From Terricaulis sp. (lineage in GTDB: Bacteria; Pseudomonadota; Alphaproteobacteria; Caulobacterales; Aquidulcibacteraceae), in the NCBI GenBank assembly GCA_024707365.1, contig JANPZV010000001.1, positions 1 through 64,000 of the forward strand: a stretch of DNA of 64,000 nucleotides, written 5' to 3'. The first letter of the stretch is position 1; the number at the start of each line of letters is the position of its first letter. The position numbers and the translations under genes were made by a program. A model generated the notes under the pieces. It ran no database searches. It was not told where the DNA came from and worked only from the letters and a program-made list of their open reading frames with translations. Shown here in pieces: positions 18,230-27,748 of this stretch.

Positions 18230-18711
18230 GCGCCCCCTTCGTGCGGATCTTCGGCGCGGCCATAGCGGCCGCGATAGAATGTCAGCGCCGCGCCGGGCCT
18301 TGCCTGAAAGCCCAACACCTCGCCGACGATAATCAGATGATCCCCGCCCTCATGCCGCGCATGCGTGCGGCAGGCGAAATGCGCCACGCCAGCGCGCAGC
18401 ACCGGCACGCCGGAAAGCAGATCGCTTTCCTCGATCGTCTCGGTGTGTTGCCGCGTGAAGCGCCGCGCCAATGCTTCATCGCCATCGCCCAGGATGGTGA
18501 GCCCCCAATGCTCGGCGCGCGCAAACAGCTCAAAGCGCTCGCACGTCTTCTGCAGGCACCACAACAAAAGCGGCGGCTTGAGCGACACCGAGGCCAGCGA
18601 ATTGACGGTGAGCCCCGAAAGCGCCTCCCCGCGCACAGCCGAAACCACCGCCACCCCGGTGGCGAAGGCGCCCATGGCGCGCCGATAGGCGATATCTGGC
18701 TCAGACTCCAT
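18226..18711 (-). CDS. Flavin reductase-like FMN-binding protein
   Basis: The 161-residue protein has the flavin_reduct domain of short-chain flavin reductases (HpaC/RutF type): YRRAMGAFATGVAVVSA, GLTVNSLASVSLKPPLLLWC and HLIIVGEVLGFQARPGAALTFYRGRYG. These supply reduced FMN or FAD to a monooxygenase or act as FMN-binding partners. The stop overlaps the start of the following dehydrogenase gene. Start ATG 18711, divergent from motB across 93 bp. The partner oxygenase is not in the window, though an LLM oxidoreductase lies 34 kb away. Confidence 0.9.
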   Translation of the reverse strand: MESEPDIAYRRAMGAFATGVAVVSAVRGEALSGLTVNSLASVSLKPPLLLWCLQKTCERFELFARAEHWGLTILGDGDEALARRFTRQHTETIEESDLLSGVPVLRAGVAHFACRTHARHEGGDHLIIVGEVLGFQARPGAALTFYRGRYGRAEDPHEGGA

Positions 18712-18804
18712 TCCGCTTCCTTCATCCGCCCGCGCGCCCGGCGCAACCTGATCTTAACGCTGTTCGTCCATTGATGCGCCCCTCTCCGCCAGAATGGACG
18801 GATC

Positions 18805-19722
18805 ATGGCTGCCGCGACCAATCAACGCCCGATCATCATCAAGAAAGTCAAAAAGGGCGGCGGCGGCGGCCACCATGGCGGCGCCTGGAAGGTCGCCTAC
18901 GCCGATTTCGTGACGGCGATGATGGCCTTCTTCCTTTTGATGTGGCTCATCAACACCACCAGCCCCGAGCAACGCCGCGGCATCGCCGAGTTCTTCGCCC
19001 CCGCCAGCGTCTCCCGCGTGGCCTCCGGCGCGGGCGGGCTGCTGGAAGGCACCAGCTTTGCCGAAGAAGGCGTGCGCCACGGCCATTCCGCGCCCGTCGC
19101 CCCCGCCTCGGAGCCGCAATACACCTCCAACGCCGCGGGCGAAGATAACGATCAGGCCAAAACCGAGCCAGGCGGGCAAACCACGCCCAGCGAAGACAGC
19201 CTCACCCGCGCCCGCACCCTGCGCGAAAACGCCGAGTTCGCCCGCGCCGAAATCGCCATCCGCCAGGCCATGCAGGACATGCCGGACGTCGCCGAGCTCT
19301 CGCGCAACGTCATCATGGAGCAAACGCCCGAGGGCCTGCGCATCCAGATCATCGATCAGGAAGGCCGCTCCATGTTCCAGCCCGGCGCAGCCGAACTGAA
19401 TGACCGGGCGCGCCGCCTGCTGCGCACCATTTCCAGCGTCGTCGCCCAATTGCCCAATCGGCTCACCATTTCCGGCCACACCGACGGCACGCCCTCCGGC
19501 TCACGCTACAACACCAATTTCGAGCTCTCCGCCGCCCGCGCCAGCGCCGCGCGCCGCGCCCTCGCCGCCGAAGGCATCCCCGCGGGCCGCTTCTATGAGG
19601 TCGCCGGCCGCGCCGACAGCGAGCCGATGTTCGCCGACGATCCCACCTTGCCCGGCAACCGCCGCATCGCCATCACGCTCCTGCGCGAAGCCCCACCGCT
19701 GCCGGCCAATCACGGGCTTTAA
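18805..19722 (+). CDS. motB: Flagellar motor stator protein MotB
   Basis: Peptidoglycan-anchored half of the MotA/MotB proton channel that drives the flagellum. In the 305-residue protein the N-terminal transmembrane helix holds the proton-binding Asp (AYADFVTAMMAFFLLMWLIN, Asp about 34). A Gly/His-rich cytoplasmic start (KKGGGGGHHGGAWK) precedes it. A flexible periplasmic linker (about 55-150) leads to an OmpA-like domain with LTISGHTDGTPSG and NFELSAARASAARRAL that binds peptidoglycan. The plug segment follows the membrane helix. No motA lies next to it, so the stator pair is split in this genome. A GC-rich hairpin at 19771 follows the gene. Confidence 0.95.
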   Translation: MAAATNQRPIIIKKVKKGGGGGHHGGAWKVAYADFVTAMMAFFLLMWLINTTSPEQRRGIAEFFAPASVSRVASGAGGLLEGTSFAEEGVRHGHSAPVAPASEPQYTSNAAGEDNDQAKTEPGGQTTPSEDSLTRARTLRENAEFARAEIAIRQAMQDMPDVAELSRNVIMEQTPEGLRIQIIDQEGRSMFQPGAAELNDRARRLLRTISSVVAQLPNRLTISGHTDGTPSGSRYNTNFELSAARASAARRALAAEGIPAGRFYEVAGRADSEPMFADDPTLPGNRRIAITLLREAPPLPANHGL

Positions 19723-19770
19723 GCGCGGCCATACGCGCCGCACCTCTATCAACGCCCTGCACCCATCGTC

Positions 19771-19788
19771 CTCCCCCGCCAGGGGGAG
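19771..19788. repeat. CTCCCCC hairpin downstream of motB
   Basis: CTCCCCC-GCCA-GGGGGAG, a perfect 7-bp stem, lies 48 bases after motB and belongs to the same short-palindrome family as 16176-16195. There is no T-run, so it is not a canonical terminator. Confidence 0.6.
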
Positions 19789-19865
19789 CACGAATTGTCG
19801 CCAATTTGCCTTTGAATCTATCCGACCGATTTCGCGCAGCGCCACCTCACCCCCCCTTTTCAGAC

Positions 19866-19909
19866 TTGACTTCCTGCCTACGCCCCGCTACCTTTTTTAC
19901 ACAAGGTAG
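19866..19909 (+). promoter_or_regulatory. padR promoter with overlapping inverted repeat
   Basis: TTGACT (19866-19871), 17 bases, then TACCTT (19889-19894) forms a plausible -35/-10 pair. Overlapping the -10 is a perfect 7-8-7 inverted repeat, CTACCTT-TTTTACAC-AAGGTAG (19888-19909), ending three bases before the padR ATG. Its position and size fit an autoregulatory PadR operator. AAGG in the right arm can also serve as ribosome-binding site. Confidence 0.6.
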
Positions 19910-19912
19910 CTT

Positions 19913-20239
19913 ATGCCAACTGCTGACGAACAATTCGCCGGGCTCCGCAAAGGGCTCTTGGAGTTTGCGCTCCTCTCCCTGGTATCGGGTCGGACGGTCT
20001 ATGTCGGGGATATCCTCGCGGCGCTTGCCCCCACCCCGTTCGCAACGCAGGAGGGCACGCTCTATCCGCTGCTCTCGCGCCTGCGCCGGGAGGAGCTGGT
20101 GGATTACCAATGGGTCGAAAGCGGCCAGGGCCCGCCGCGCAAATATTACTCGCTGACGGAAAAAGGCGCGGGCCGCCTTGAAGAGCTCAACGCCTATTGG
20201 CGGCGTCTTATCTCCACTCTCGAAACACTGGGGCGATAA
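19913..20239 (+). CDS. PadR family transcriptional regulator
   Basis: 108-residue winged-helix regulator. It contains the PadR core: LRKGLLEFALLSLVSGRTVY, GDILAALAPTPFATQEGTLY, PLLSRLRREELVDYQW and the wing GPPRKYYSLTEKG. PadR proteins usually repress their own operon and respond to small molecules or envelope stress. The gene is four bases upstream of the PspC-domain gene, a recurring PadR-plus-membrane-protein pairing, so it probably controls that gene. The promoter carries a perfect inverted repeat over the -10 that could be its operator. Confidence 0.94.
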   Translation: MPTADEQFAGLRKGLLEFALLSLVSGRTVYVGDILAALAPTPFATQEGTLYPLLSRLRREELVDYQWVESGQGPPRKYYSLTEKGAGRLEELNAYWRRLISTLETLGR

Positions 20240-20243
20240 ATCC

Positions 20244-21359
20244 ATGGAACGGGTTGTCACCATCAATCTCAACGGCGCCGCCTATCAGCTGGAAGAGCCC
20301 GCTTATGACGCCCTGCGCGCCTATCTCGGCCGCGCTGAAGCGGCGCTGGGCGCCAATCCCGATAAGGCCGAGATCATCCGCGATCTTGAGCAGGCCATCG
20401 CCGATAAGTGCGGCGTCATCCTCGCGCCCGGCAAGAATGTCGTGAACGCCGCCGAAATGGCGCGCGTGCTCGAAGAGATGGGCCCGGTCGAAGGCGATGC
20501 GGAAACCGGCGCGCCGCGCGCCGAAAGCGGCGCTTATGAAGGCCCGCACAAGCGGCTCTACCGCATCAAGGATGGCGCCAATATCGCCGGCGTCTCAACC
20601 GGCATGGCCGCGTTCTTTGATCTCGACGTCAACATCATCCGCCTGCTCTGGATCATCGCCGCGGTGTTCACCTCGGGCGCTGCGATCGTTGTCTATATCG
20701 CCATGATGTTCCTGGTGCCTTCGGCGCATACCAGCCAGGAATGGGCCGCCGCGCACGGCATGCCCTTCAACGCCCAGGAAATCATCGAGCGCGCCAAGCG
20801 CGAAGCGCAAAACGTGGCCGAGAACGCCACCCGCGCCTGGAAGCGCGAAAGCCGCAATTGGAACCAGCATTCGCGCAGCGCCGATTGGGGCCTTGGCGGT
20901 TTGCCGCCGCTGCACGCCATGGAGCCCGCGCAGCCTGTCGGTTACGCCACGCGCATCACGGCGGGCTTCTTCGCCTTCCTCTTCTCGGTCGTCACCGCTG
21001 TGCTGCTGATCGCCTTCTTGCTCGCGTTTTTCGGCTTGCTCGCCACCGGCTCTGTGTTCGGCTGGACCCCGCCCGCAGGCGTGCCGATCTGGCTCGCCAT
21101 CGTCGTGCTCGCCATCGCGTATGCGGCGATCTCGGCCCCGTTCAGCGCGATGCGCCGCTCCTCCTACGCCACGCTCGGCGGCTATCGCGATGGCGGGGGC
21201 TGGACTGATGGGCTCGCCACGCTCGCCATCACCGCGATCGCGCTCTGGTTCGCTTGGATGTTCTGGCCCGATGCGCGCGGCTGGATCGATGAGGGCGTGA
21301 TTGTTATCCGCGATTTCGCCGATTATTGGCGCGACATGTGGATCAGCATCCGCGCCTAG
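20244..21359 (+). CDS. PspC-domain membrane protein
   Basis: 371 residues. The start is set at ATG 20244 (MERVVTINLNGAAYQLEEPA), four bases after padR. Residues 1-85 form a cytoplasmic helical module (YDALRAYLGRAEAAL, IIRDLEQAIADKC) like those paired with PadR regulators. The PspC domain spans about 100-160: KRLYRIKDGANIAGVSTGMA then a membrane helix LLWIIAAVFTSGAAIVVYIA. Two further helices (about 240-265 and 275-295) and a last one near 330 follow. It is likely an inner-membrane stress or integrity sensor regulated by the upstream PadR. A strong terminator follows. Confidence 0.9.
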   Translation: MERVVTINLNGAAYQLEEPAYDALRAYLGRAEAALGANPDKAEIIRDLEQAIADKCGVILAPGKNVVNAAEMARVLEEMGPVEGDAETGAPRAESGAYEGPHKRLYRIKDGANIAGVSTGMAAFFDLDVNIIRLLWIIAAVFTSGAAIVVYIAMMFLVPSAHTSQEWAAAHGMPFNAQEIIERAKREAQNVAENATRAWKRESRNWNQHSRSADWGLGGLPPLHAMEPAQPVGYATRITAGFFAFLFSVVTAVLLIAFLLAFFGLLATGSVFGWTPPAGVPIWLAIVVLAIAYAAISAPFSAMRRSSYATLGGYRDGGGWTDGLATLAITAIALWFAWMFWPDARGWIDEGVIVIRDFADYWRDMWISIRA

Positions 21360-21380
21360 CCACACAACCTCCATAGCCTT

Positions 21381-21415
21381 GAGGCGCGGCGGAAAACCGT
21401 CGCGCCTCATTTTTT
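21381..21415 (+). terminator. Strong terminator after padR-pspC
   Basis: GAGGCGCGGCGG/CCGTCGCGCCTC, a 12-bp stem with one mismatch and an AAAA loop, is followed by ATTTTTTG on the plus strand. It lies 21 bases after the pspC stop and abuts the end of the convergent M48 protease gene. Confidence 0.85.
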
Positions 21416-21417
21416 GT

Positions 21418-22446
21418 TTAGCCCCAGGGCCCTTTACCCGGCGCTTCAACCCGCCCGCCCGCATATTGCGCCAGCGCCTTGATGCGCTTGGCGATCGGAG
21501 GGTGCGTGGCGAACAGGCTGGCGAATTCCGAGTGCGGGTTCTCGATGAACATCTCGCGCACTTCGGAGGGCGCATCCACCGCCGCATTGCCGGATATCTT
21601 CTGCAAAGCCGAGATCATCGCGTCGGGGTTTTTGGTGAGCTCCACCGCCCCCGCATCGGCCAGATATTCGCGCCGGCGCGAGAGCGCAAAACGGATCACG
21701 ATGGCCAGCGCATACGCAATCGCGATGATCACCAGCGCCGCCAGAATGGCGATGATCGCGCCCCCGCCATCGCTGCGCCCGCCCGATGAGGAAGAGCGCG
21801 AGGATGATCCGCCAGAGGATGAACGCGAGGCCCCGCCAAAGCGCAAGCTGCGAAACGCCATCTCACCCACGAAGGAGAAGATGCCGACAAACACCACCGA
21901 GATCACCAAGAGCCGCACATCGCTGTTGCGGATATGCGTGAGCTCATGGGCCAGCACCGCCTCGATCTCCTGATCATTCAGCGTGTTCATCAGCCCGCGC
22001 GTCACGGTGATGGAATATTGGCCCTTATGCAGCCCGGTGGCGAAGGCGTTGAGCGCATCGGTTTCCATGATGCGCAGCGCCGGCATGGTGATGCCGCGCG
22101 AGATGCAGAGGTTCTCAAGCAGATTGTAAAGCTTGGGCTCGGCGCTGCGCTCCACGCGCCTTGCGCCTGTCGCCGCATCGATGATGCCTTGATAGGACAC
22201 ATAAGCGATGCCGAACCAGAGGATCGCGCCGGCCACCGCGAACGGCCAAGATTGCGCCAGCGCATCCGCCGCCCAGATGAACGGCCCGGCCACCGGATCG
22301 GGGCCCACACTGACGCCCGAAAACCCCGCAAACAAAAGGAAAAGCGCGTAAAGCAACAGGATCAACAGAATTGGAAACCCGGCCATGAGCAGCACGGATT
22401 TCCAATTGTTGTTCCAGATATGCGTCTGAAGGCCGTAAGCGCCCAC
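21418..22446 (-). CDS. M48 family membrane zinc metalloprotease
   Basis: 342-residue membrane protease of the HtpX/M48 group involved in quality control of membrane proteins. Membrane segments lie at about 17-40, 68-86, 178-198 and 230-255. The zinc site is HELTH (167-171) with a second Glu in SRRREYLADAGAVELT. The C-terminal substrate-side motif THPPIAKRIKALAQ is present. A Ser/Gly-rich loop (GGASRSSSGGSSSRSSSSGG) sits between helices 3 and 4. lemA lies 12 bases upstream in the same direction, the common LemA-M48 pair, so the two are probably co-expressed and cooperate at the membrane. Confidence 0.93.
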   Translation of the reverse strand: MGAYGLQTHIWNNNWKSVLLMAGFPILLILLLYALFLLFAGFSGVSVGPDPVAGPFIWAADALAQSWPFAVAGAILWFGIAYVSYQGIIDAATGARRVERSAEPKLYNLLENLCISRGITMPALRIMETDALNAFATGLHKGQYSITVTRGLMNTLNDQEIEAVLAHELTHIRNSDVRLLVISVVFVGIFSFVGEMAFRSLRFGGASRSSSGGSSSRSSSSGGRSDGGGAIIAILAALVIIAIAYALAIVIRFALSRRREYLADAGAVELTKNPDAMISALQKISGNAAVDAPSEVREMFIENPHSEFASLFATHPPIAKRIKALAQYAGGRVEAPGKGPWG

Positions 22447-22458
22447 GCGCGATCCGCC

Positions 22459-23037
22459 TTAGTTGAACTTCACCTGCGGAGGGGCCGCATCCATCGAAGC
22501 GCGCGTGTCCTGGCCGACATCGAAGAAATCGCGCCCGCCAAAGCCGAACATGCCGGCGAAGATCACGGCCGGGAATTGCTCGCGCGCCGTATTGTATTCG
22601 CCCACCGCGTTGTTGAAGAAGCGGCGCGCGGCGGCGAGCTTGTTTTCGATGTCGGAAAGCTCGGCCTGCAATTGCTGGAAATTGGCGTTGGCCTTAAGAT
22701 CGGGATAGGCCTCAGCCAGCGCGATCAGCCGGCCAAGCGCTGCGCCCAGCACGCCTTCGGCCGCGCCCATCGCTTTGGGATCGCCCGTGCGCTCGGCGCT
22801 CACAGCGGCGTTGCGCGCCTGGATCACCTCTTCGAGCGTGCCGCGCTCATGGGCGGCGTAGCCCTTCACGGTTTCGACCAGGTTGGGGATGAGGTCATGC
22901 CGCTGCTTGAGCTGCACATCCACATCGGCGAACGCCTGATTGGTGTTCTGCCGCAGCGCCACCAGGCGGTTGTAAATGCCGATGACCAGCACCGCCAAAA
23001 CGACGACGACGATCAGCGCAATCAAAAGGCCGCTCAT
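22459..23037 (-). CDS. lemA: LemA family protein
   Basis: 192 residues. One N-terminal membrane helix (SGLLIALIVVVVLAVLVIGI) is followed by a long helical extracytoplasmic domain with the family signatures YNRLVALRQNTNQAFADVDV, LKQRHDLIPNLVETVKGYA and LQAELSDIENKLAAARRFFN. A conserved NTAREQFPAVIFA near the C-terminus completes it. LemA proteins are often linked to M48 proteases, as here. Biochemical function is poorly known. Start ATG 23037. Confidence 0.95.
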   Translation of the reverse strand: MSGLLIALIVVVVLAVLVIGIYNRLVALRQNTNQAFADVDVQLKQRHDLIPNLVETVKGYAAHERGTLEEVIQARNAAVSAERTGDPKAMGAAEGVLGAALGRLIALAEAYPDLKANANFQQLQAELSDIENKLAAARRFFNNAVGEYNTAREQFPAVIFAGMFGFGGRDFFDVGQDTRASMDAAPPQVKFN

Positions 23038-23090
23038 GTGTATCCTTCCGTTCGTTCTTGGCCCGTCTTAGCGGAAACGCAGCCCCCGCG

Positions 23091-25334
23091 CTATCCGATT
23101 ACGTCGGAGAACCGGCCAGAGCGGGAGAAACCCTTGGGAGCCAGCTTGCCCGCGCCGCCGCGCTTGCCGCGGAACTCCTTCCACTCGGGCACGGCGCGCA
23201 CGCGGCCCGCGCTATCTTCCCAGGTAAGGCCCTCGGCCTTGTCGAACACCTTCACGTCCGCGAGGCCCCGGTCGTGATAGCTCTGCAGCTTCACGCCCTT
23301 GCCGCGCGTCATCTCAGGCAGTTCGCTGAGCGGGAAGATCAGCATCTTCTTGCGCTGGCCAATGACAGCCACCTGATCCCCGAGCACCTTCGCCGCCGCC
23401 ATGGCGCGGCCGTTGAGGATTTGCTTGCCGCCGCGCTTGGCGGCCAGCATTTCGCTCTCGGCGATGATGAAGCCATAGCCTTCATTGGAGGCCACGACGC
23501 GCCGCGCGCCTTCTTCGTATTTGAAGAGGGCCACCACCTCGTCGATATCGCCAAGCTCAATCGAAAGCCGGATCGGCTCGCCATGGCCGCGCCCGCCCGG
23601 CAGCTTGTGCGCATCCAGCGTGAACGCGCGCCCATCGGAGGCGAACAGCAAGATCTTATCGGTCGTCTCGCAATGGATGATGTGCTGTGGCCCATCGCCC
23701 TCTTTGTATTTGATCTCGGTGAGATCGGTGAGGTGGCCCTTCATGGCGCGCACCCAGCCTTTCTCGGAAAGCACCACCGTCACCGGCTCGCGCACGATGA
23801 AAGCTTCGAGATCAACCTCAGCCGCGACCTCGCCGGCTTCGCCAAGCTCGGTGCGCCGCTTGCCCCAGGGCGTGCCGGGGCCGAACAGCTTGCGCGTCTC
23901 CTTGAGTTCGCCTGCCACCTTGCGCCATTGCTTGCGCGTATCTTCCAGCAAGCCTTGCAGATCGGCCTGCTCGGCGCGCAGCGCCGCATCCTCGCGGCGG
24001 ATTTCCATCTCCTCCAGCTTACGCAATTGGCGCAGGCGCGTGTTGAGGATCGCCTCGGCTTGGGTTTCGTTCAGCTTGAAGCGCTGGATCAGCTTGGCCT
24101 TGGGATCATCTTCATTGCGAATGATGCGGATCACCTCATCGAGATTGAGAAAAACGATCAACAGGCCCGCCAACACGTCCAAGCGCGCAGCGATCTTCTC
24201 AAGCCTGTGCTGGGTGCGCCGCTGAAGCACATCGCGCCGATGATCGAGGAAGGCGCGCAGCACCTCCTTCAAACTCATCACGCGCGGCGCGCCCTGCGCA
24301 TCGAGCACGTTCATGTTGAGCGAAATCCGCGTCTCGAGCGCGGAGAGCTTGAAGAGGCTCTCCATCAGCACCGCCGGCTCCACCGTGCGGGCTTTCGGTT
24401 CGATCACCACGCGCAGATCTTCGGCGCTCTCATCGCGCACATCGCCCAGAAGCGGCGCTTTCTTCTGCTCGATGAGGCCCGCGAGCTGTTCGATAAGCTT
24501 GGATTTCTGCACCAGATGCGGAATTTCGGTGACGACAATGCGCCATTGTCCGCGCCCGAGATCTTCCGTCATCCAGCGCGCGCGCACGCGGAAGCCGCCG
24601 CGGCCTGTCTCATACGCTTCGCGGATATTTTCGGCGGGTTCGACAACGATGCCGCCGGTTGGGAAATCGGGGCCAGGGATGATCTTGAGCAGATCATCGG
24701 TTGTGGCCTTCGCATTCTCGATCAGATGAAGGCTGGCGTCGATCAGCTCGGCCAGATTGTGCGGCGGGATCGAGGTGGCCATGCCGACAGCGATGCCGCT
24801 GGCGCCATTGGCGAGCAGGTTCGGAAACGCCGCCGGCAACACCACCGGCTCTTCCTTGGAGCCATCATAAGACGGGCGGAAATCCACCGCATCCTCATCA
24901 ATGCCTTCAAGCAAAGCTTCGGCGGCCTTGGTGAGCCGGCTTTCGGTGTAGCGCATCGCCGCTGGGCTATCGCCGTCGATATTGCCGAAATTGCCTTGCC
25001 CATCGATCAGCGGATAGCGCGAGTTGAAATCCTGCGCGAGCCGCACCATCGCATCATAGATCGCCTGATCGCCGTGCGGGTGATAATCGCCCATCACATC
25101 GCCCACCACCTTCGCGCTTTTGCGGAAGGCCGCATCAGCCGTGAGGTTGAGCCGCTTCATGGCGTAGAGCACGCGCCGGTGCACGGGCTTCAAGCCATCG
25201 CGCACATCCGGCAGCGCGCGGCTGGTGATGGTGGAGAGCGCGTAGGCGAGATAGCGCTTGGACAGCGCCTCGCCGATCGGCTCCTCTACAATGCGCCCGC
25301 CTTCTTCCGGCGTGCGGGTGATGTCGTCAGCCAT
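23091..25334 (-). CDS. parC: DNA topoisomerase IV subunit A
   Basis: 747-residue breakage-reunion subunit that decatenates daughter chromosomes together with ParE (not in the window). The N-terminal winged-helix/tower region has [38 protein letters not shown] and the catalytic Tyr in [10 protein letters not shown]. The long coiled coil (about 350-480) is present, and the shortened C-terminal beta-pinwheel distinguishes it from GyrA at 49441. The residue equivalent to the quinolone-contacting Ser80 of E. coli is Gln (HGDQ). Intact ORF. recO lies upstream in the same direction with a 44-base gap. A long antisense ORF covers this gene and is a coding shadow. Confidence 0.96.
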   Translation of the reverse strand: MADDITRTPEEGGRIVEEPIGEALSKRYLAYALSTITSRALPDVRDGLKPVHRRVLYAMKRLNLTADAAFRKSAKVVGDVMGDYHPHGDQAIYDAMVRLAQDFNSRYPLIDGQGNFGNIDGDSPAAMRYTESRLTKAAEALLEGIDEDAVDFRPSYDGSKEEPVVLPAAFPNLLANGASGIAVGMATSIPPHNLAELIDASLHLIENAKATTDDLLKIIPGPDFPTGGIVVEPAENIREAYETGRGGFRVRARWMTEDLGRGQWRIVVTEIPHLVQKSKLIEQLAGLIEQKKAPLLGDVRDESAEDLRVVIEPKARTVEPAVLMESLFKLSALETRISLNMNVLDAQGAPRVMSLKEVLRAFLDHRRDVLQRRTQHRLEKIAARLDVLAGLLIVFLNLDEVIRIIRNEDDPKAKLIQRFKLNETQAEAILNTRLRQLRKLEEMEIRREDAALRAEQADLQGLLEDTRKQWRKVAGELKETRKLFGPGTPWGKRRTELGEAGEVAAEVDLEAFIVREPVTVVLSEKGWVRAMKGHLTDLTEIKYKEGDGPQHIIHCETTDKILLFASDGRAFTLDAHKLPGGRGHGEPIRLSIELGDIDEVVALFKYEEGARRVVASNEGYGFIIAESEMLAAKRGGKQILNGRAMAAAKVLGDQVAVIGQRKKMLIFPLSELPEMTRGKGVKLQSYHDRGLADVKVFDKAEGLTWEDSAGRVRAVPEWKEFRGKRGGAGKLAPKGFSRSGRFSDVIG

Positions 25335-25378
25335 TCTTGGCTCTCCGAAACGAATCCGCGCTCTGCTGCGCTGTTAAA

Positions 25379-26107
25379 TCAGAGTCTGCCGGCAAAGCCC
25401 AAGCGCTCGATCAGGCGGCGGCGCGCATCGGGCAGGCCCTCGCCCTTATGCTCAAACACGCGGCGCTCCAGAAAGAAACCCGCCAGCGCGAAAGCATCGG
25501 CGACATCGCCGGAAACTAGTTCCGCTTCCGCATCGAGCAGAAACGGCGGCAGCCGAAGCAGCACATCCTTATGCGGCGCGCCTGCATCATACGTGGCTGC
25601 GCGCCCGGTGCGGGGGCTCACCCAAGCAAGGTTCTCAGTCTCGCCCGTCACCGCGCAGCGGGTTAGATCAAGGCCATAGCCCATCGCCGTGAGCAGCCCG
25701 AGCTCAAAGCGCGTATAGAGCGCGGGCCAGATGTCGGTATGCGGCATCGCTTCGATCAGCACGATCAGCGCATCGTAAAGCTGCGGATAGGCCTGCCGCT
25801 CCGGCGTTGCGCCGCGAATGAGCGACACGGCGGAAGACAGCCCCGCGAGCGCGATCGGATCATCGAGCAGCCGCGTTGCGTGCGGCTCTTGCATTTCAAG
25901 CGGGCTGAAAAATCCGAGTTGTTCAGAGAGCCGCGCCTTCCAGCCGGCATGCACCACATTGCCCGCTTGCAGCACAGGCTGCGCCTTGCGCCCGCCATGC
26001 ACCACCCCGCCATAGCGCCCATGATTGCGCGAGAACACTTCCGCGACGAGCTTGCCCTCACCAAGCGGCCGCGCGCCGAGCACGATGGCGTCGTCAACCC
26101 ATTGCAT
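25379..26107 (-). CDS. recO: DNA repair protein RecO
   Basis: 242-residue mediator that helps RecA load on SSB-coated gaps and anneals single strands. The N-terminal OB fold (MQWVDDAIVLGARPLGEGKLVAEVF, GRYGGVVHGGRK) and the C-terminal helical domain (YTRFELGLLTAMGYGLDLTRC) match RecO. The Cys positions for a zinc ribbon are only partly present. It starts three bases after the era stop, in the classic rnc-era-recO order. Confidence 0.95.
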   Translation of the reverse strand: MQWVDDAIVLGARPLGEGKLVAEVFSRNHGRYGGVVHGGRKAQPVLQAGNVVHAGWKARLSEQLGFFSPLEMQEPHATRLLDDPIALAGLSSAVSLIRGATPERQAYPQLYDALIVLIEAMPHTDIWPALYTRFELGLLTAMGYGLDLTRCAVTGETENLAWVSPRTGRAATYDAGAPHKDVLLRLPPFLLDAEAELVSGDVADAFALAGFFLERRVFEHKGEGLPDARRRLIERLGFAGRL

Positions 26108-26110
26108 GGG

Positions 26111-27041
26111 TCACGCCTCGTAATCTAAGCCCAGCCGCTGGTAGAGCGCGCGTTCTTCGCTCCAGTTTTCGCGGACTTTCACATGCAGGAAGAGGTGGAT
26201 GCGGCGGTCGAACGCCGCTTCCATTTCCTTGCGCGCGGCTTCGCCGATGATCTTGATGGTCGCGCCCTTGGCGCCGATGGCGATCTTGCGCTGGCCTTCG
26301 CGCGCCACGTAGATGATCTGATCGATCTTGGCCGAGCCGTCCTTGCGCTCTTCCCAGGTTTCGGTTTCGACCACCATGTCATAGGGGATTTCATCGTGGA
26401 GGCGCAGCATCGCCTTCTCGCGCGTGATCTCCGCCGCCAGCACGCGGGCGGGCGCGTCCATGGTTTGATCTTCGGGAAAGAGCCAAGGGCCAACCGGGGC
26501 GCGCTCAACCAAAGTGCGCATAAGATCGGCCACGCCATCGCCCTTGCGCGCGGCGATCATGAACACGTCGGTGTAGAGGCCCTCTTCCACCAGCTTGGTG
26601 GTGAGCGCCAAAAGCTCGGGCCGCGACACCGCATCCACTTTGTTGATCGCCAGGATCGAGGGGATATCCATCTGCTTGAGCTTGGCGGCGATGGCTTCGC
26701 TATCGGCGCGCGCGTGCGCATCGGCGCCGCTTGGCTTTTCACCCACAAAAGCGCTCGCATCCACCACATGCACGATCGCGTCCGCGCCTTCGAGCGCGCT
26801 CCAGGCGGCGGCCACCATGGCGCTGATCGAGGCGCCGTTTCGGCGCGAACACGCCGGGCGTGTCGATCAGGATGATCTGCGCCTCGCCCTCCATGGCGAT
26901 GCCGCGCACCAAGGCGCGCGTTGTCTGCACCTTCTGCGTGACGGCGGCCACCTTGGCGCCGACAAGCGTGTTCACGAGCGTGGATTTGCCCGCATTCGGC
27001 GCGCCAAGAACGGCCACCACGGCGCAGCGTTGCTCAACCAT
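26111..27041 (-). CDS. era: GTPase Era (frameshifted)
   Basis: GTPase plus KH domain that binds the 3' end of 16S rRNA and checks 30S maturation. G1 is GAPNAGKSTLVN, the switch region is KVQTTRALVRG, G3 is DTPGVF and G4 is INKVD. The KH domain carries IGAKGATIKIIGEAARKEM. One base-level break near 26830 splits it into the track ORFs 26739-27137 and 26111-26818; joined length is about 310. Start ATG 27041 (MVEQRCAVVAVLG) was chosen because GGAG lies nine bases upstream. It overlaps the rnc stop by eight bases. Confidence 0.94.
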
Positions 27042-27741
27042 TGATGCCATGCTCCGCCAGAAACGCCGCCGCCGCCGCGCGCTGGGCTTCGCGCTTGGAG
27101 CCGCCTTCGCCGCGCGCGGGCGCCATCGCATCCACACGCGCCTCGATCAGAAAACGCGGCGCGTGCTCTGGGCCTGATTGTTCGATCAACACGTAACTCA
27201 AATTCCTATGCCGGGCCGCAGCCCATTCCTGCAGCACCGATTTCGCATCGCGCGCCGCATCGTTCACGTCTTCAAACGCATCGCCCCAAAAGCGCGTCAC
27301 GAACCTACGCGCCATGTCCATGCCCGCATCGAGATAAAGCGCGCCGATCACCGCTTCGCAAAGATCGGCGAGGATGGTTTCCTTGCCGCGCCCGCCCTGG
27401 CCCTCCTCGGAAGGGGAGAGGATCGCAGCCGCGCCCAAATCCGCCGCACGCGCCGCCGCCGCGCAAGCGTGGCGATTGACGAGCGCATTGAGGCGCGGGG
27501 CGAGATCGCCCTCATCGAGCGACTTATCCTCAGCCAGCAAACGCTCGGCCACGATCAGCCCAAGCACCCGATCGCCCAGGAACTCAAGCCGATCATAAGA
27601 GCGGCGCTTGCCGCGCTTGCCATCGAGCGCGCTGGCGTGCGTCATCGCTTCCAGCAGCAGCGTGCGATCCTTGAACGTATGGCCCAGGCGCGTTTGCAGC
27701 GCATCAAGGCGGGCGTCCTGCGTGGAGCCCGGCTTGCTCAT
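27034..27741 (-). CDS. rnc: Ribonuclease III
   Basis: Double-strand-specific RNase that processes rRNA precursors and regulatory RNAs. The catalytic domain signature is YDRLEFLGDRVLGLIVAE with the second acidic site LADLCEAVIGALYLDAG. The C-terminal dsRNA-binding domain spans about 160-235 (KSVLQEWAAARHRNLSYVL, GGSKREAQRAAAAAFLA). Start set at ATG 27741 (MSKPGSTQDARLDALQTRLG); the longer track start reads through lepB. The product is 235 residues, seven bases after lepB and overlapping era. Confidence 0.96.
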   Translation of the reverse strand: MSKPGSTQDARLDALQTRLGHTFKDRTLLLEAMTHASALDGKRGKRRSYDRLEFLGDRVLGLIVAERLLAEDKSLDEGDLAPRLNALVNRHACAAAARAADLGAAAILSPSEEGQGGRGKETILADLCEAVIGALYLDAGMDMARRFVTRFWGDAFEDVNDAARDAKSVLQEWAAARHRNLSYVLIEQSGPEHAPRFLIEARVDAMAPARGEGGSKREAQRAAAAAFLAEHGING

Positions 27742-27748
27742 GGCAGGA

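Noticed and set aside
23058-25679. 873-codon ORF on the plus strand
   Set aside because: It is exactly antisense to intact parC and recO. The His/Arg/Ala-rich composition without domains is typical of high-GC antisense frames.
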